Positions 47,320 to 58,749 of a stretch of DNA of 64,000 bases are shown here, piece after piece. The translations under genes were made by a program, and so were the position numbers. Below the pieces are notes generated by a model. That model was not told the DNA's origin, searched no databases, and saw nothing but the letters and a program-made list of their open reading frames with translations. Source of the DNA: Casuarina equisetifolia (Eukaryota; Streptophyta; Magnoliopsida; Fagales; Casuarinaceae); the NCBI GenBank assembly GCA_028551475.1, contig CM052357.1:22672451-22736450 (forward strand). Reading direction: 5' to 3'. Every line of letters starts with the position of its first letter. Position 1 is the stretch's first letter.

Positions 47320-48640
47320 ATAAAGAAGTCCAGTGACTCAAACAACAAGATCCTGCGTTTGGTTTAAACAAAAGTACTCCACAAGGTTCAAAGTCGGATG
47401 CCTGGAGGAAAGAATCTTAGAGACTTCAGGGTTATGTTTATTGAAATTTATTGAGTGAAAGAAAAAGTAAAACAGAGACCAAATCTGGCAACAAATTCAT
47501 TTCTTCTGAATCACCACTGCCTTCTTCAGAAGATATAAGTGACAAGAAAATGCATATAGACCTTTAAAGGGACAAGAGAATGGTAGTGGTAATAAGACAT
47601 CTCATGCTGTGAAATCTTTTGCCAAAGATGGCTTGGATACAACGAGTTCATCTTCATGCGCGAGTGATACTGCCTCACAACAAGGTTGTGAGACAGAGGA
47701 GGGGGCTTTCAACCCTCAAAATCCTCTTCAAAGGACACTTTCTTGTCAGTTTTGTTCTTCTTCTTGTTTTACGTTGAGTTAGTCGGTTAAAGAAGGTTTT
47801 GCAGTGCATGACATATTTCTCTTTGTCGGATATCTGGAGTATTATAACACAGAAGATACATTGTAAATCATTGCCAGGTCAATTCTTGTATTTACATCTT
47901 TTGTTAAGATTAATTCTTAGTTGACATCCAGACAAAGAGAAGAGTCCATGAAGAGATTTTTCAACCTCCATAATCCTCTTTAAAAGGTCTGCACCAATCC
48001 TCATTGTCCCTTTAAAAAGTGTGCACCTTTACCATCTACCTCGGGTGTCACGCTGAAAGGTGGAGGTATTTCGCATATGACAATGGTTGTATTTAATTTG
48101 GTTCATAAACTTGCGATTGATTCTTTAGTACACATTCATTCAATTGGGTTAAGTGTTCTATGTCTATTGGTTTGCATCCAAAGGCAAGCTGACTTGTTAA
48201 ATTGCTTTTCTTTTGGTAATTCATGTAACTGGTATGATTTGACCTGGTAATCCTTGGCCATTCATGTTCTTCCCTATATACGTAGCCAATTTATATAGAA
48301 GGGTTTCTATTGGTCATCGGTACAGATAAAATGGAGAAGGAAAGCTAAAACTGAAAGTGTCAAGTGTGGGAAACAACTGTAGGAAGTTGTGTGACAACAG
48401 CTGTGGAATCACAGCCTTAGAGTTGCTTTGTAATCACTGGTTAGTTGTCACTTTTAAGTCGCAAAAACTCTTCATACTATTTGTTCCGCCTCAGGTGGCA
48501 AAGAGGAGATTGAGGAATTGAAGTCCAAGTGGCCTGCAAGGGAGAAAATGAGAATGACATTATGGAAAAGAAGCTAAAGGTTTTATGCTTTCTCACTACC
48601 CTGTCTGTTGCTCTCCTCACTCAATGGCGGGTAGCACACC
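47320..48640 (+). pseudogene. Possible gene relic, family not recognised
   Basis: Short plus-strand stretches look more protein-like than their surroundings but do not join into one frame. About 47570-47780 is open for some 70 codons (KGQENGSGNKTSHAVKSFAK..., Ser/Gln-rich), preceded in another frame by SGNKFISSESPLPSSEDISD near 47490. Near 48495-48560 there is GGKEEIEELKSKWPAREKMR. I do not recognise the family. It may be a decayed gene for a low-complexity protein, exons of an unannotated gene, or chance. Confidence 0.25.
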
Positions 48641-49817
48641 TTTTTCTTGCTTGTGTGATTACTTATGATCTGTAACTATTTTATTTCTCATGTAGGCGCA
48701 AATAATGTCGTCAAAGAGTTGCATGATAGATAGAATAAGGGACCTTGATTGTTCCAAGCCATGTAACAGCAAAGCAGAGTATTTAAAGCACAAACACTGC
48801 CATCTTTTTGTGTTTTTCTCTTTATTTTCACCTGAAGAATGTATAACCATATATATAATTTGATTGTTCCACATCTGGATTTTGGCATGAAAAGGCGCAA
48901 GATTTCGTGATGACATGATTGAGAGAACTTAAGCCTCCAAAATTTGGGAGTCTAGTCATTCATTGTAAAGTTTGTTGACGATGGCCTTGGGTAGCACAAA
49001 AAGGTGAAAAAAGTGATGATAAGAGCTACTAGATACTACTTGTGTACATATGAAGGTGATTGTTTCAACTTGTAGATTCAAAATACACCACTTTAGCTCA
49101 TATCTCCACTTCTTTTACATGTTAGATACACTACCTAAGGATAGTGTTGACGAACTTTACAAATGAATGACTGTAAGCCATATTATCACAAAACCATGGG
49201 CCTATTGATGCAAAATACTATCGAGGAACAATCAGATTATGAACAGTCATACATTCTTCAGGTGAAAAAGGCAGTAGATGCTAGCGTTAGTGATCTCAAC
49301 AATTTACCTTATCCTATCATCCATATCTTGGATGACATCATTTACACATTCACCTTTTGGTTTTTCCTTTTCCCATTTATTTCCAGCCATAAGAACTGGA
49401 AGCCTACCCACTCTAGATTAGGAATTGATTAAATGCTTATAAATGAGGAAAACATGAATCAGCATTTGAACCAAATTATAATCATTATCATCTGAAAATG
49501 GTTTTCATCTTCCAGCACATTGCAGATGGATGGGAACGGTGGATACCTTTGAAGCCAATTGTGAGGGTTGAAATGTCTTTCCAAGGACTCTCCTCTTCTT
49601 TGGATGTTAGATGTGAATAAAACTTAATCCAAGCTGGACATAGATTTAAAAAATATGATAGATACTTAGAGAATATCATTTCAATAATGGGGGGATTAGA
49701 ACTAATGTATGCTTTGGCTTGGTATAATCTTCAGAAATTCGTGAAACAGCAAGAGACAGAAATAGGGAATGATAGTCAGCGCTTAGCTTTACTGCTAAGA
49801 CATTTATCAAGATCTAT
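48641..49817. other. Gap before the SDR cluster
   Basis: No recognisable gene. An 89-codon frame at 49163-49432 ends in a hydrophobic stretch but matches nothing I know. The right end should contain the 3' UTR of SDR 1. Confidence 0.45.
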
Positions 49818-50597
49818 CTAAGGAGACACGAAGCTACCGTCCACCAGTAGGTCATGTCCCGTCACAAACTCATTGCACACAAGAAACATCACAGCATCCG
49901 CCACATGCCTCACGTTCAGCGTCACCCCTTTCAACCGGGCGTTTGTCTCACAAATCTTCTCGACCTCCTCCGCAGTCATCCCAAACAGCTGGGTCGTCAA
50001 CGGCGTCGCGACCCCACCAGGCGACACGCAGTTCACCCTGATCCCGTGCGCCCCAAGCTGCACGCTCGCCGAACGAACCAGGCCCAGCACTGCATGCTTT
50101 GACATGTTGTAATCAGTTGCTCTCTGAGTGCCGTGGTTGGCGACTACGCTCCCCGTGCACACGATGCTCCCCCTCACGCCCCCTTGGACCATCACACGCG
50201 CCGCGTGCTTCACGCACAAGGCCATTCCACGCGCATTTACCGCGAACAAACGGTCAAATTGTGAGAATTCAAGCTCAAGGATTGTCTGATCGGAGGGACC
50301 TAGAATCCCAGCATTGCTAAACATGATATCGAGGCAACCGTGTTTCTCGACGGTTGATTCCACCATGGTTTTGACCTGGTCTTCGTCTGTAACATCACAG
50401 TGCATATAGGAGCACTTGTTTGTGCCAATGGATGTCGCCACTTGGTGACCGAGTTGGTCTTGGATATCGGCGATCACGACCATGCGTGCGCCATGTTGTG
50501 CAAAGAGGCGTGCCGTGGCCTCGCCTATGCCGCTGGCACCGCCGGTGATTATAGCTACTTTGCCTTGTAGCCTTGTGTACTCTGAGGATTCTGCCAT
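49818..50597 (-). CDS. SDR 1: short-chain dehydrogenase/reductase (SDR110C-type)
   Basis: Intronless, 259 residues from the ATG at 50597; the frame extends five codons further up but without another ATG. The Rossmann fold shows TGGASGIG (residues 18-25), an Asp at 44 after the second strand (VIADIQD) that favours NAD(H) over NADP(H), and NAG at 95-97. The catalytic residues Asn121, Ser150, Tyr163 and Lys167 (DYNMSKH) are all present. The family includes xanthoxin dehydrogenase (ABA2), secoisolariciresinol dehydrogenase and monoterpenoid alcohol dehydrogenases, so the enzyme probably oxidises a secondary alcohol of a specialised metabolite or hormone precursor in the cytosol. The substrate cannot be told. 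It is divergently oriented to SDR 2, its closest relative here, with 683 bases between the start codons. Confidence 0.93.
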   Translation of the reverse strand: MAESSEYTRLQGKVAIITGGASGIGEATARLFAQHGARMVVIADIQDQLGHQVATSIGTNKCSYMHCDVTDEDQVKTMVESTVEKHGCLDIMFSNAGILGPSDQTILELEFSQFDRLFAVNARGMALCVKHAARVMVQGGVRGSIVCTGSVVANHGTQRATDYNMSKHAVLGLVRSASVQLGAHGIRVNCVSPGGVATPLTTQLFGMTAEEVEKICETNARLKGVTLNVRHVADAVMFLVCNEFVTGHDLLVDGSFVSP

Positions 50598-51280
50598 TTT
50601 TGTACCACACAAGAGATAAGCTGAGCAATTTAAGAGCTACTAACTGCAAATGGTTTGAAGAGAAGTTGCAGGGAAAGAGGTAGAAAAGTCAGAGCGATTC
50701 CCTTCTTTTTTCAAAGCAAATAGTACATACAGAAAAGTTAAGAACTGGGTTGGCGAGGAGGATTCCACCAGATAGAAAATGGGGAAGGAGGGATATAATA
50801 AGGGCACGCTTACAAGTGGGTTAGTTCCCTTCTAGACGATCGGACGGAGTTTCAATCAAACTGGTCACACTACTTTTATCAAGTGGGTTCGTTTTTTAAT
50901 TTCCTATTATGTTATATGTAGCAGGTATTGGACCGTGATCCCTCTAAAATTTGGCAAACTTAACTGATATCATTCAAACGCGACCATGTGGAGAAACGAA
51001 AGGACGGGGAGGCCTTTTCAATTGTTGGGAAGTCGGGCTTACCGACAAAGTGACCCAGATTTTTAATATTTGTGTTGGGTTGGTTAAGGTTTATGCCCTG
51101 TTTGCCTTTTGAATAAATAAAATAATAATAATTCAAAAAAAAAAAGAAAAAAAGGAAGGGTAATAACTCTCTTTCGGTCGAATTTTCTACATTGAAACTA
51201 CCCCCTATAGTGTCCACCTCTTCAAAACAAATCGCAGCAGGAGCTGATACTTGATCTGGCTGTCTTTTCTGTGGTTCAAG
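50598..51280. promoter_or_regulatory. Shared upstream region of the divergent SDR 1 / SDR 2 pair
   Basis: 683 bases separate the start codons of two head-to-head SDR genes. It includes an AT-rich element GGATATAATAAGGG at about 50790-50803, a candidate TATA box for SDR 1 on the minus strand, and an A-rich tract near 51120-51160. It may act as a bidirectional promoter; co-expression is not shown. Confidence 0.5.
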
Positions 51281-52063
51281 ATGACAGACTCCTTAGAGTA
51301 CAACAAAAGGCTGCAAGGCAAGGTAGCCATAATCACCGGTGGTGCAAGCGGCATAGGCGAGGCCACGGCCCGCGTTTTTGCTCAAAACGGCGCACGAATG
51401 GTGGTGATCGCCGATATCCAAGACCAACTGGGTCGCCAAGTAGCGACATCGATCGGTGAAGACAAGTGCTCCTATGTGCACTGTGATGTTACGGACGAAG
51501 ACCAGGTCAAGACCATGGTGGAGTCGACCGTCGAGAAACATGGCCGGCTCGACGTGATGTTTAGCAACGCCGGCATTATAACCCCCACCGACCAGACGGT
51601 CCTGGAGCTCGACTTTTCACTACTTGAACGGGTGTTCGCAGTAAACGTGCGCGGGATGGCCTTGTGCGTGAAGCATGCCGCCCGCGTAATGGTCGAAGGG
51701 CGCGTGAGAGGGAGTATCGTGTGCACTGGTAGCGTGTCGGCAAGCCATGGTTCGAAGACGCGAACTGATTACTCCATGTCGAAGCACGCAGTTCTGGGCC
51801 TGGTTCGTTCAGCGAGCGTGCAGCTTGGAGCGCACGGGATAAGGGTGAACTGCGTGTCACCGAATGGGCTGGTGACGCCGATGACGGTTCGGGCGACGGG
51901 AAAGAGCGCAGAGGAGATGGAGAAGGTGTTCGAGACATACGCGAGGTTGAAAGGGGTTGTGCTGAACGTGATGCACGTGGCAGACGCTGTGCTGTTTCTC
52001 GTGTGCAACGAGTTTATGACCGGACACGATCTACGGGTGGACGGTAACTTCGTGCCTTCGTAG
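51281..52063 (+). CDS. SDR 2: short-chain dehydrogenase/reductase (SDR110C-type)
   Basis: Intronless, 260 residues from the ATG at 51281 (MTDSLEYNKRLQGK). It carries TGGASGIG (19-26), VIADIQD with the NAD-selecting Asp, SNAG, and the catalytic Ser151, Tyr164 and Lys168 (DYSMSKH). It is very similar to SDR 1 over its whole length (for example CSYVHCDVTDEDQVKTMVES), and differs most near the C-terminal substrate loop (NGLVTPMTVRATGKSAEEME against GGVATPLTTQLFGMTAEEVE). That loop usually shapes substrate choice in this family, so the pair may act on related but different alcohols. A T-rich stretch follows the stop. Confidence 0.93.
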   Translation: MTDSLEYNKRLQGKVAIITGGASGIGEATARVFAQNGARMVVIADIQDQLGRQVATSIGEDKCSYVHCDVTDEDQVKTMVESTVEKHGRLDVMFSNAGIITPTDQTVLELDFSLLERVFAVNVRGMALCVKHAARVMVEGRVRGSIVCTGSVSASHGSKTRTDYSMSKHAVLGLVRSASVQLGAHGIRVNCVSPNGLVTPMTVRATGKSAEEMEKVFETYARLKGVVLNVMHVADAVLFLVCNEFMTGHDLRVDGNFVPS

Positions 52064-52680
52064 TGAAATTAAGAAAACTCTTTTTTTTTTTTTTATTTTC
52101 TCATCTTAAAAAGCCAAATAAAGGAAATGTCAGATAAGACCTCCTTTCTTTAAGAAAAGGCTGTCTCTTCCGTCTCTGTAAGGGATGTTCATCATCCTTC
52201 ATGAAAGAACTTTTTATTTTACGTTTTTTATTCTTCTTTTTCATTTTCTATACATCTATTTTATTATAGTCTTACTCGAACATAATATGCTATACAAATG
52301 GATGGAGACATTTGCTGATTGATTTAACAGGTACCAATTATTTGTCATCTTCCTTGAAACTTTTTGTGTTTGTGTGGTTCCCACTGATAGATTCCTCCAA
52401 CCATCACACTCAAAATTATGAAAATTCCTAAAAATTATATGAAACCTTGATTCATGTGGTGCGACTATAATTTTGAAGGTTTACTTAGAACTTTGTAAAA
52501 TTGCAAGTCAACCGCCTCGTTGAGGCCAGATATGAAGAGAATTGATTATTTTTCCTAAGTGATTGATTGTATCTAAGTATAGCTAGGCAATGACATTAAC
52601 AAGTTCAATTTATATCAGCACCAACCAAGAGCCTATTAGCAAGAAATTCTTAAAGAGAATCAAAAACAAAAGAGTACAAT
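52064..52680. other. 3' flank of SDR 2
   Basis: T-rich 3' UTR and AT-rich spacer up to the LINE fragment. No gene is seen. Confidence 0.5.
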
Positions 52681-52689
52681 TCTACTTCA

Positions 52690-53190
52690 TTCCTGTCAAG
52701 AATGTTGTATTTTTTGGTAAGAGTGACAAAGCACCTGGTCTTGATGGTTTAGAAGGCTAGTTTCTTTAAAACTTCAAGGAGCATAGTGGGAAAGGACGTC
52801 TCGAAGGCCATCTAATCTTTCTTTACATTAGGATATATGCTTAGTGAAACAATTGCCACATACCTTACCTTAATCCTAAAAGTTCCAAACCCCACAAAGG
52901 TAGTATTATAGACTGATTTCATTTTGCAATATCATGTACAAATGTGTGGAAAAGTTGCAATTAATAAGTTAATAACCATTATCCCAAGCATTATTTCCAA
53001 GAGTTAGTCCATTATATGAAACGGAGAAAGATAATAGACATCATTTTTTTGGCTCAGCAACTCCTACATGGATACCATAAGAGAAAGATAGTATGAAATT
53101 TGCTTCAAAAGTAGATATTGAATTGGGACTTTTTACAAATGGTAATGGAAGTAATGGGCTTCTCAATGTATTTTATTAAATAGGTGATGG
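52690..53190 (+). mobile_element. Decayed LINE (L1-like) reverse transcriptase fragment
   Basis: Translated in shifting frames, this stretch gives the plant L1 reverse-transcriptase landmarks in the correct order: SDKAPGLDGL, then VGKDVSKAI*SFFTLGYML, LTLILKVPNPTKV, an AQQLLHGYHK block near 53050 and LNWDFLQMVMEVMGF near 53115. Frameshifts and stops interrupt it, so it is long dead. Endonuclease and tail regions are not visible. It lies between two SDR genes, but it covers no coding sequence of theirs. Confidence 0.8.
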
Positions 53191-53767
53191 CTTATGCAAA
53201 GAACAACTATGTGATTGTGCTTCTAAGCTAGAATCCTTATTCGGTAGTATGTTCTCAAAGGCCAGGCGTGAAAATGTTACATATTTGGGGGTTTATTGTT
53301 TTTGGTCATCTGATTTGCTTGAGAGTTGTTTTTCTGCGCTTGAGCTTGATTTGGTTTGCATTGATCTACTGATTTCTTGCTGGGTAATCGGCGAGATTAC
53401 TCCTTGTAAGATTATTGTGAGTTATAAACCTTTTAGCGGTGAGATTACTTCCGACTAAGTCTCACCAACATACAAATAAATCACAGCAGTTCCTTCTAAA
53501 AAGAAGAGTAGTAGAATCCATAGAATGGCAGGACGAGTGTGCACGATGTTTGGCGTTGTCAAAGCGCCATGGAATTTGTAGGAAAAACATAGAACAGTCC
53601 AGTCTTGGATATTATTCGAAACATTTGCGGAAACCATCTGCCGAAATGACGTTATGAAACCATACCTTATTGACCTGAACACAATCTCCATCTTAGTAAA
53701 GTGTCACCAACTTCTGGGACCCAAGTATCAGTTTTGCTCCTTGATGCTTTGGGTTTCAGAAAGCTGA
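53191..53767. other. Spacer between the LINE fragment and SDR 3
   Basis: Contains a 69-codon frame (53249-53458) without recognisable family; it may be part of transposon debris. The right end should include the SDR 3 3' UTR. Confidence 0.4.
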
Positions 53768-54556
53768 TTATTTAGCTACGAAGCCTCCGTCTACCACCAG
53801 GTTATGCCCGTTGACAAACGCAGAGTCACTTGATGCAAGAAACAGCATACCACTGGCGACGTCATTCGCCTTCAATGCAATCCCTTTTAGAGGAATATAT
53901 GGCTCTGTAGTTTTCTCCACTTGCTCCGGATCCATCTCAAGCACACGACACACCATCGGTGTAGCAATCAGGTGCGGCGATACGCAGTTCACCCTGATCC
54001 CATGAACTCCAAGCTGCAAGCTTGCTGATCGAACCAGCCCAAGTACGGCGTGCTTTGACATGACATAATCAGTCCAAGTTTCATATCCACTGCAAGAGAG
54101 AACACTGGCACTGCACACGATGCTCCCCCTAACCTTCCCTTCAACCATCGCCCGTGCTGCATACTTCACACAAGCAGCCGTGCCGCGAGCGTTCACTGAA
54201 AATAGGTGGTCAAGGCTTGGAATGTCAAGATCAAGAATGGTCTGCTCCGACCTGCTTGCAATCCCGGCATTACTTACCATGATGTCCAGCTGCCCGTGCA
54301 TTCGGACGGTCCATTCTACCATGGCTTTGACTTGGTTTTCATCAGCAACATCACAATGGATGTAGCTGGCAAGATTGGAGCCAATGGATTCTGCTACTTT
54401 TTGGCCCAGTTCATCTTGGATATCAGCAATCACCACCATCCGTGCACCATGATTGGCAAAGAGCCGGGCGGTTGCCTCTCCAATACCACTTGCACCTCCG
54501 GTGATTATGATCACTTTGCCTTCCAGTTTCTTCTTGCTCAACGGGGATTCTGCCAT
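53768..54556 (-). CDS. SDR 3: short-chain dehydrogenase/reductase (SDR110C-type)
   Basis: Intronless, 262 residues from the ATG at 54556 (MAESPLSKKKLEGK); codons before it are open but have no ATG. TGGASGIG (19-26), VIADIQD, SNAG, Ser151, Tyr164 and Lys168 (DYVMSKH) are all present, so it should be an active NAD-dependent dehydrogenase. Its N-terminus and overall sequence pair it with SDR 4, not with SDR 1 and 2. The C-terminus reads FVNGHNLVVDGGFVAK. A TATA-like TTTATATAG lies about 45-55 bases upstream (rc of 54601-54612). The substrate is unknown. Confidence 0.93.
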   Translation of the reverse strand: MAESPLSKKKLEGKVIIITGGASGIGEATARLFANHGARMVVIADIQDELGQKVAESIGSNLASYIHCDVADENQVKAMVEWTVRMHGQLDIMVSNAGIASRSEQTILDLDIPSLDHLFSVNARGTAACVKYAARAMVEGKVRGSIVCSASVLSCSGYETWTDYVMSKHAVLGLVRSASLQLGVHGIRVNCVSPHLIATPMVCRVLEMDPEQVEKTTEPYIPLKGIALKANDVASGMLFLASSDSAFVNGHNLVVDGGFVAK

Positions 54557-57500
54557 TGAGATTAGAAGTTGCAACTATGAACTTACCCAGAAAGGTGAGT
54601 ACTATATAAAGGGGTTTCAATGTACAAAATGAAATTTACCTGCCATTCATTCGAGCGACATGAGCCTCTTTCACTTTGAAAATCGACAATGAATTCACGT
54701 GTCATTTTGTCATCTTAGTCGGCATGCCTTACAATAATTCAAAAAGCTTCCAGTTTCGTGTCTGAGATGGGGTCCCGCGCGTGTATGCCGAGAATCACAT
54801 GCATCAGGCTTCCATGATTTCCCTCGTTTCCGTTTTCGACGCAGCAACGTTGGACTGGTCGCCAACCAAGTCGCGCTAAATTTGAAACATGGATGCCGAG
54901 GCCCGGCGACACGGTCGAGGGAGACCATACTTCCCACATATTTTTTATACCTTTTTCTATGATATATGTTATATGCATATCTTTTTGGGTTTCGAAATAT
55001 CCTCGTTATAAAAAATTAGAAAATTAGAAAATAATTATCTATCTATAAACTAGTCTTGAAAGTTATTATATCTTTTAGTATGAATTTTAACATAATTATC
55101 AATAAACTCAATATATAAGAGAACAATTTCAAACCACCTATATAATACGTTCTTCATCACATGAGTTTCAGATTTAGGTACAACTATATATGATGCGATA
55201 TTAACATAACCTCTAGACTTAGACACAATTTATAAGGATGTTAATGAAGAACTAGTTCTCCGATATTATATTAATTTTTTTTTTTACAAAAAGAATAATT
55301 TACATCTAGCTTAAAACCTTGAAATGCATTAAGTGAAGGAATTAATCTTTTTTATCAACTACTGTTCAAGACTTTTGTACTTCTCATGTGAGACATAAGT
55401 TATTAAGTGAAAGAACTCATTTTTTAATAAATTATACTTCAAAATCATTATATTTCTCATGCAGGACTTAATGTTCTAAAGTGTAATAAGTAAAAAAAAA
55501 AAAATGTTGTAACTACTATTTGCTTAAAGAAAGTAAAACTAAATAAGGATTTTACAAAGTTAAAGAAGAAAAACACAAATATGTAAATAGTTACACATTA
55601 TGAGTTGTGTAAAGAACACACCATATGGGATTACACACGGATAAAACCAAGATACATAAAGTTCTAGAACCAAATTGTCATTTATAGGCAATAATTTCAA
55701 CAAACATTAGATAATTTTTTTTTTGGTTAAAAATGTAAAGGTGTATTAATAAAAAGTAGTGTACAAAAATATAGAGACATATTCTAGAATTACAAGAATT
55801 ACGAAAATATAAATATTGAAAACTTTCAAATCTCACTCAAAATGACATTTTCTTGAGAAAATTTTATATTTTGAAACATATAATTTTCTTTATTTTAGCC
55901 AATATGATTGATTGGAATGTCAATTTTTTTTATTTTGAAATCATCTTCTATCTAAACAAAAATTAAATAAATTTATTTAGTACGAAAAAAAAAATATCCT
56001 AAGGCTATTTTTTGGTCGGCTAAACTATTTCTTTTCCTTTCATCTTTATTCCACCGACTGTTGTTGCTTTCTTTGACTTGGAGTCATAGTCGGTCTCATA
56101 TTTCACTCCCGTATTCCGTGATTGAGTAGGGGACGGTGCTGCCCCCTTGGTACCTATTTGTCTGACATCCCTGCTTGCGTTTTTGCATGATATTCTTTGA
56201 ATGCTAACCTGTTGCTAGCTTGAACAACTTGCTGAGTTGGTGCCAGCAAACTGTCAACATGTCCTTACACTTGTGGTGTTCCATGCAGAGCGTAGTTCAC
56301 TGTTCTTTTGTAATGTTCTCCTTGTTCATCTCTTGGATCAGGTGAAGTATTGAGTAATGACTGCAACGCACGCTTTCCAGCTTTACCAAAGTTTGATGGT
56401 CCTTCGTTTTGTTGCTGTAGTTCCTTTCCTTCAACAGTTAATATATGGGATAAGGATCTCTTATGCATGTAGTTCGTAATCTAAACTAATACTAACGTCC
56501 TGAAAGTTCATATTGTATGGTCTGTCTTATATCTGCTTTTTTCGTTTGAGCCTCTGTTATAGAACACGCATACTGCTCATATCTTTCGGCAGCAAAACTT
56601 TTCTTAAAAAGAATCAAACTTGAACAGTGTGTTACAAAAACCTAAACATCATTTTAAAAGTGACGAAAAAAAAATCCTTTTTAAAAACCTAATCCAACCC
56701 CTAACAAATAGTTCAGTATTTCTGTGTTTGTTGTCAAAACTGTATCAGTTCAAGCCTCTGTTGTACGGTTCCAGACTCTTTTTGTTTGACTCTGGCCTGT
56801 CGATTTGGGGCTTGAGTTATTGTTGTTCACTCATAACTTGTTGAGTTTCTATCCGGAGCATCTGCGACGTGCTTTGCTGTCAACACATGCCCTCCTGAAA
56901 CAAAGCATTGCTCCAAAGTCCTCTCCCTTTGCTGCACTTGCCCCACGTCCCATCCATACCCACGGCATGTCACTGGTCGTGATGCCAATAAGGTACACAG
57001 TGGGCTTTAGGTTCATGATATTTAACCTTGATATTTAAATGAAATATATCTCAATTAGAAAGGCCTTTTTTTTTTTTTGACATAATAGTGTAGATATATT
57101 ATGGATGATATCGGAGGCAAACCCATATATCAAGGTTGAATCACAACGGAAATGACTTATGAAAAGAATTACTAGGATGAGATCAAAATGAAAGCCACTA
57201 TGGAGTGGTTATTAAGGTGTCAATTGCAGAGCATGACAAGCTACTATGATCTTAGATTATGGTGGATTTAGGCATATGGAAGCTCAAGTTGATTATGTTA
57301 TTCAAAAAAAATATGCCTTAATTAACCTTAATCTTTGGTTTTAACATAATGATCAGGACACATAACACTTCTGAACAAGGCATCACGTGCTGTTTGCTTG
57401 CTTGTACAAAGTAACCAACCCTGCAATCTTTGACGGAGTGAGTGAGAACCAAGTTTTAAACGTGACACTTATCCTCCATGTGGATTAAGTTTCTATAGGA

Positions 57501-57660
57501 CATTTTCGTACAAAAAGGCTATATTGAAAATAATATAAAGTGAATATCTTATATCAAAAATATTTTAATTAAAATTAATATTTTCATGTCTTAACGGTGA
57601 ATTGTAAAAGAGAGAAAACCTTTATACCTTTTTTCTCACCACAGGGAGCGGCTGTAATGA
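54557..57660. other. Gene-poor interval between SDR 3 and the SDR relic
   Basis: About 3.1 kb, very AT-rich from 54990 to 56030, with several long A or T runs and no recognisable gene. The left end carries the SDR 3 promoter. Open frames at 56265-57038 are short and match nothing I know. Confidence 0.5.
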
Positions 57661-57663
57661 CCA

Positions 57664-57797
57664 TGGACATACTTTGTCTTCTCCTGACTCACCTATAACA
57701 CTGCAGCGACGGCATGCTTCACATGGGCGGCCATGCCCGGAACAATGATAGGAAACAGGTTTTCAAATTAAAACCTTTAAGACTAGATCAAGTGAAA
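57664..57797 (-). pseudogene. SDR gene relic
   Basis: On the minus strand this stretch aligns with about 130 bases of SDR 4 covering the part that encodes the fourth helix and following strand (compare 59105-59235). Shared blocks include GGCATGCTTCACA, GCGGCCATGCC, GAAACAGG and the AGATCAAG end. Small changes and lost codons have destroyed the frame and no flanking SDR sequence is evident. It is the remnant of a fifth SDR copy between SDR 3 and SDR 4. Confidence 0.7.
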
Positions 57798-58749
57798 GGC
57801 AGACAACTGTTAGTGGGGTGTGAAGTCATAAATGGAAAACATCAATATCAGGGTAAAAGTAAGTAGGAAAGCTTTCAACGGGAGTTATCGAAACTGTCTA
57901 TTTGCCGACTAATGACCACTCTTGCGTTGCCACCGACTTTGCGAATGACTAGGGGGGAATTTATTTGCAATGGCAATTGCGCATCCATTTTCCACTCTTC
58001 CGAGTGGCCCTTAGTTACAAGGAAATCACGGTGTCAGTAGCAGCGTTGGTACAAGCCGACGGATTCTGCAAGGAGAGTGTCCTACATCAGTCCCGGATAC
58101 TAAATTCATTGACTTTATTAATAGCGTCATCTTCCCGATGAAGCTAAGATATTGATCAACCAGCTACATTATGTCTCCTTTTTACGACAACAATCAGTTT
58201 GATAATTAAGTTGTTTGTGATAATTTATAAACATAAGACGTTAGAGACTAAGTTTTGTAGCCAATTAATTGAGTGGTCAAGCTATACAAAGTCTAAAAAA
58301 AAAACTATAAACCCTCAAATTATAACTTCTGTAAATTTTTGTTCTTGTAAGCATAAATAATAATTATTTTCATTTTTTTTTGTGGGGTGGGGTGCTGAAT
58401 GGGAATAAATTATACATCCCGCTTTGTTGTCCAAATTAAGCGGCTAAATTTGTAGTCTTTGTAAAGTATATTTTTAAATGCTGCAGTCTGTTTTCTTAAT
58501 TACTCCGTGATTGTTCATTAGGTTCACTACTTCACTAGAAGATGACGGGAAAAGGAGAGAAGAGACAAGAAGGAACCATGAAGCAACTTATTCTTACATT
58601 TCATCGCAACTGTTGCTTTATTCACCAGTACACAAACTTTAGAGGAGGATAGCCAACTTCCAAGAGCTAAATAAGCTCGCAGCTAACTTGGAAGCTGTTT
58701 CCAGATTATTCTTTTCGTTATTTTTGAAGGTTTGGGTTGTGGAGGTTGA
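57798..58749. other. Spacer between the SDR relic and SDR 4
   Basis: No gene is recognised. The right end should be the SDR 4 3' UTR. Confidence 0.45.

Noticed and set aside
53249..53458. 69-codon frame after the LINE fragment
   Set aside because: I suspected a transposon protein or LTR, but could identify neither terminal repeats nor a known domain.
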